Source of the DNA: an uncultured Muribaculaceae bacterium
GTDB lineage: Bacteria; Bacteroidota; Bacteroidia; Bacteroidales; Muribaculaceae
Direction: 5' to 3'
Assembly: GCA_910579845.1 (NCBI GenBank)
Contig: CAJTWL010000051.1
Coordinates: 1 to 8,229 of the forward strand
DNA length: 8,229 nucleotides
Shown: positions 6,167 through 8,229 of the stretch, in pieces
How positions within the stretch are numbered: the first letter of the stretch is position 1
Layout: each line of letters starts with the position of its first letter
The notes under the pieces: model-generated
The model's database searches: none
Told to the model about the DNA's origin: nothing
What the model saw: the letters and a program-made list of their open reading frames with translations, nothing else
Program-made: the position numbers and the translations under genes

Positions 6167-6634
6167 ATGAAAAAATTACTCTATTTATTATTGCTGTTGC
6201 CATTAGGTTTTATGGCATCATGTAGTGATGACGATGATCTGCCTTCAGTAAATGTTGCAGTCACAATCGATAATGTAGTCAGTGCCAATGATCAGCTTTA
6301 CATTGTATCGGGCGAACCTCTCAAGGTACAAAGTATAGCTGTCGAAGGACTTGGTGGCAAAGCCGCCGCAATCTCAGGTGTGAACTATATCCTTGATCAC
6401 GTAGGCATGGGTTATACAATTGTTGTTCCGTTTGGAGGCGAGATCAATCCTGTATACCTTCCGGTAGGGAAACATCTGTTCACATTGTCATTTGACGTAT
6501 TGCAGGTGGACAAATCAATCGCTTATGCACAGTTGTCAAACATTGTCACAGTAGTACCTGCAGCCGAGGATCTTCCGGAAGGCACAACACCGGGTCCTGT
6601 GACTCTTAAATACACACTGAATCCAAAACAATAA
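6167..6634 (+). CDS. Small surface lipoprotein, function unknown
   Basis: A 155-residue precursor. M-K-K then a hydrophobic core and a lipobox (F-M-A-S-C19) predict cleavage by signal peptidase II and lipidation at Cys19. The next residues are S20-D-D-D-D24, the acidic tail that acts as a surface-export signal in Bacteroidota, so the protein is probably displayed on the outer face of the outer membrane. The mature part is short, beta-rich and without Cys, with alternating hydrophobic residues suggesting one Ig-like or beta-sandwich domain (about 28-131) and a Pro/Gly/Thr-rich tail. I recognise no family. The frame is open back to an ATG at 6077, but that lies inside the preceding terminator and would put 30 residues before the signal peptide, so 6167 is the start. 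No TAnnTTTG box is seen in the AT-rich leader. It is flanked by terminators on both sides, hence likely a single-gene unit. Confidence 0.85.
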   Translation: MKKLLYLLLLLPLGFMASCSDDDDLPSVNVAVTIDNVVSANDQLYIVSGEPLKVQSIAVEGLGGKAAAISGVNYILDHVGMGYTIVVPFGGEINPVYLPVGKHLFTLSFDVLQVDKSIAYAQLSNIVTVVPAAEDLPEGTTPGPVTLKYTLNPKQ

Positions 6635-6643
6635 GTGGGATAA

Positions 6644-6661
6644 TTTGAATTTAAATTCAAA
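6644..6661. repeat. 18-bp perfect AT-rich palindrome
   Basis: TTTGAATTTAAATTCAAA is perfectly self-complementary and starts ten bases after the lipoprotein stop. Low sequence complexity makes chance plausible. It might be a dimeric regulator site or help shape the mRNA 3' end ahead of the real terminator at 6697. Confidence 0.35.
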
Positions 6662-6696
6662 AAAATCTGTAAAAACATAATTCTGAGAATTATTCG

Positions 6697-6726
6697 GCGA
6701 TGCGGCTTTTCCCGCATCGCTTTTTT
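6697..6726 (+). terminator. Intrinsic terminator after the lipoprotein gene
   Basis: A 9-bp GC-rich perfect stem (GCGATGCGG at 6697-6705, CCGCATCGC at 6712-6720) with a 6-base loop is followed directly by six T (6721-6726). This is a textbook Rho-independent terminator for the plus strand. Confidence 0.92.
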
Positions 6727-6727
6727 A

Positions 6728-6758
6728 TTGTCCATTTCAAAAATTATGGATAATTTTG
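6728..6758 (+). promoter_or_regulatory. Promoter of the serine hydrolase gene
   Basis: TTG (6728-6730), a 20-base spacer, then TAATTTTG (6751-6758) match the Bacteroidota -33/-7 pattern in both elements and spacing. It starts just after the preceding terminator. The expected transcription start, a few bases after 6758, falls on or next to the ATG at 6763, suggesting a leaderless or nearly leaderless mRNA. Confidence 0.6.
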
Positions 6759-6762
6759 ATTC

Positions 6763-8064
6763 ATGAAACGCAAAGACATAAAGAATTCAACAATCGGGAT
6801 AATTATCAGTTGTGTCCTGATATTCATAATTCTAAATATATTTTCCTTTGTAAGATCATATGACCGGGAGCAGAAATCAATAGCCGAAAACCGTATCGGC
6901 AACCAATGGTCAGACACAATATCCGACAGATCCTCAAATTCACCATTGCTGCAACCGATGGACAAAGAGATAGAACGATTCATGCAACGATGGGAGCTGC
7001 GAGGAATGCAAATAGCTGTCTCCCGTAACGATTCACTTTTATATATAAAAGGTTACGGTTTCGCTGACAAAGAGCAGAATAAGCCTATGAAGGCAAACTC
7101 AATTATGCGTATCGCCTCCTCATCCAAACTGATAACCGCAACCGCTGTCATGAAGCTCGTCGAGAATGGTAAATTGAGACTTGACGAAAAGGTATTCGGA
7201 GAGAACGGCATACTGAATAATCCGAGGTTCACAAATGCCATACAAGACAAACGACACAATGACATAACCGTAGAGGATCTTCTCCTTCATAGGGGAGGAT
7301 TCACACTTGGAGCCGGAGATCCGATGTTCAACACAAACGAAATAATCAAAGCCAAAAAACTGAAAAAAGCGCCTTCCGACAATAAACTTATCGAGATTGT
7401 GTTGGGCAGGAAACTCGGATTCCAGCCGGGAACAGGTCACCGCTATTCAAATTTCGGATACATGCTTCTGTCCAAAATTATTGAGCAACGCAGCGGCAGG
7501 TCATATTGGGATTATGTGCGCGAGGAGATTCTCTTACCATCCGGAATAACGGGCATACAACCGGCTACAAACTATTACGAAGAAAGACTGCCACGTGAAG
7601 TCAGATATTATTCTCCGGACAATGAACTGGTCGAGGAGTTCAACGGAAGCGGCAAAATGGTAGACAGATGCTATGGTGGCGCAAATATCCATGGGCTCAT
7701 GGGCGCCGGAGGATGGCTGGCGAGTGCCGCCGATCTTTCCCGTTTCATAGCATCTATAGATGGCGACACTGGATTCAGGGATATTCTTTCAGCAAACAGC
7801 GTGAAACGTATGACAGCCTTTGAAGAGAAGGGAAATGTCTGCATCGGATGGACAAAGGTAGATCCAGAAGGCAACTGGCTGAGAAGCGGCACTCTGTCTT
7901 CGGCTCATTCCCTGATCGAACGCTTCCCGGACGGAGAATGCTGGATAATCACCATGAACACCGGTGTATGGAGAGGATTTCATTTCACCAAAGAGATGAT
8001 ACGTCTTGTGGACAGACTGCGTTCAAAATACTCTTCATCTCTTCCTCATCAGAACCTTTTCTGA
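6763..8064 (+). CDS. Membrane-anchored serine hydrolase, class C beta-lactamase fold
   Basis: A 433-residue member of the beta-lactamase/penicillin-binding family (PF00144 type). Residues 10-30 are one hydrophobic helix after a Lys-rich start, with no lipobox or clear cleavage site, so it is probably a periplasmic enzyme anchored in the inner membrane; residues 31-65 are a linker. Catalytic motifs are S119-S-S-K122 in the usual R-I-A-S-x-S-K context, L-L-x-H176-R-G-G, and Y228-S-N230 in R-Y-S-N-F-G-Y. The third motif, usually K-T-G or H-x-G, is probably R374-S-G376, followed by a strand and the usual P-D-G segment (389-391). The substrate is not predictable; such proteins include D-Ala-D-Ala carboxypeptidases, esterases and peptidases as well as lactamases, so resistance should not be assumed. 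The start keeps the anchor helix complete and lies five bases after a promoter box. It is transcribed alone between two terminators. Confidence 0.92.
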   Translation: MKRKDIKNSTIGIIISCVLIFIILNIFSFVRSYDREQKSIAENRIGNQWSDTISDRSSNSPLLQPMDKEIERFMQRWELRGMQIAVSRNDSLLYIKGYGFADKEQNKPMKANSIMRIASSSKLITATAVMKLVENGKLRLDEKVFGENGILNNPRFTNAIQDKRHNDITVEDLLLHRGGFTLGAGDPMFNTNEIIKAKKLKKAPSDNKLIEIVLGRKLGFQPGTGHRYSNFGYMLLSKIIEQRSGRSYWDYVREEILLPSGITGIQPATNYYEERLPREVRYYSPDNELVEEFNGSGKMVDRCYGGANIHGLMGAGGWLASAADLSRFIASIDGDTGFRDILSANSVKRMTAFEEKGNVCIGWTKVDPEGNWLRSGTLSSAHSLIERFPDGECWIITMNTGVWRGFHFTKEMIRLVDRLRSKYSSSLPHQNLF

Positions 8065-8127
8065 CACAGTGAAGCCATTTTGACTTCAGTATCATCAATA
8101 TATAGAGTCATTTAAGAATTATGAACC

Positions 8128-8149
8128 CGTCTGGTTACTCAGGCGTTTT
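8128..8149 (+). terminator. Weak terminator after the serine hydrolase
   Basis: CGTCTG (8128-8133) pairs with CAGGCG (8140-8145), including one G-T wobble, over a 6-base loop, and TTTT (8146-8149) follows. Short but correctly built and placed 63 bases after the stop codon. The remaining bases to 8229 show no gene, promoter box or repeat that I can support. Confidence 0.5.
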
Positions 8150-8229
8150 GTAATTGAACGACTTCTATAAACTATATATCCTCAAATTCGCAGCCAATCC
8201 GTTTGCTCGAACCGATTTAATTGTTACGC

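Noticed and set aside
1..8229. CRISPR array, tRNA or rRNA genes
   Set aside because: No regularly spaced direct repeats of 25-40 bases, no tRNA cloverleaf with T-arm consensus, and no rRNA-conserved segments were seen on either strand.

Overview
The window looks like a chromosomal segment of a Bacteroidales bacterium (phylum Bacteroidota), plausibly of the Muribaculaceae/Prevotella type. The evidence is promoter boxes of the TAnnTTTG type, AT-rich leaders without Shine-Dalgarno sequences, a lipoprotein whose signal peptide ends in Cys-Ser-Asp-Asp-Asp-Asp (the Bacteroidota surface-export type), and protein families typical of gut Bacteroidales. The family-level placement is inference. All well-supported protein genes lie on the + strand.

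Left region (1-444): no convincing protein gene. A dense set of nested inverted repeats at 143-282, followed in the minus direction by a strong intrinsic terminator (78-125), suggests a small structured RNA read leftwards. It would lie divergent to the next operon.

Accessory module (445-3127, perhaps to 3288): two genes overlapping by 11 bases. The first encodes an ABC/SMC-like ATPase of the DUF3696 type. The second encodes a protein with the hallmarks of a TOPRIM nuclease (Glu, Gly-rich turn, Asp-x-Asp, then Arg-Glu-x-Glu-Asn). ATPase plus TOPRIM is the logic of OLD, Gabija and PARIS anti-phage systems, so this pair is the best candidate here for a little-described defence system. A possible 54-residue ORF is coupled to the second gene by an ATGA overlap, and an unassigned stem-loop follows.

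Housekeeping and transport region (3400-6094): endonuclease IV (nfo), with all nine zinc ligands but an altered DNA-penetrating loop. A 9-base tandem repeat follows, then a GTG-started sugar transporter of the MFS/SLC45 type with an extra periplasmic domain of about 85 residues. It ends in a 24-bp perfect stem terminator.

Envelope region (6167-8149): a small surface lipoprotein of unknown function with its own terminator, then a membrane-anchored serine hydrolase of the class C beta-lactamase/penicillin-binding fold. That gene has a promoter placed so close to the start codon that its mRNA may be leaderless. A weak terminator follows, and the last 80 bases hold nothing recognisable. The genes from nfo onward look like independent units; only the ATPase-TOPRIM pair is clearly an operon.
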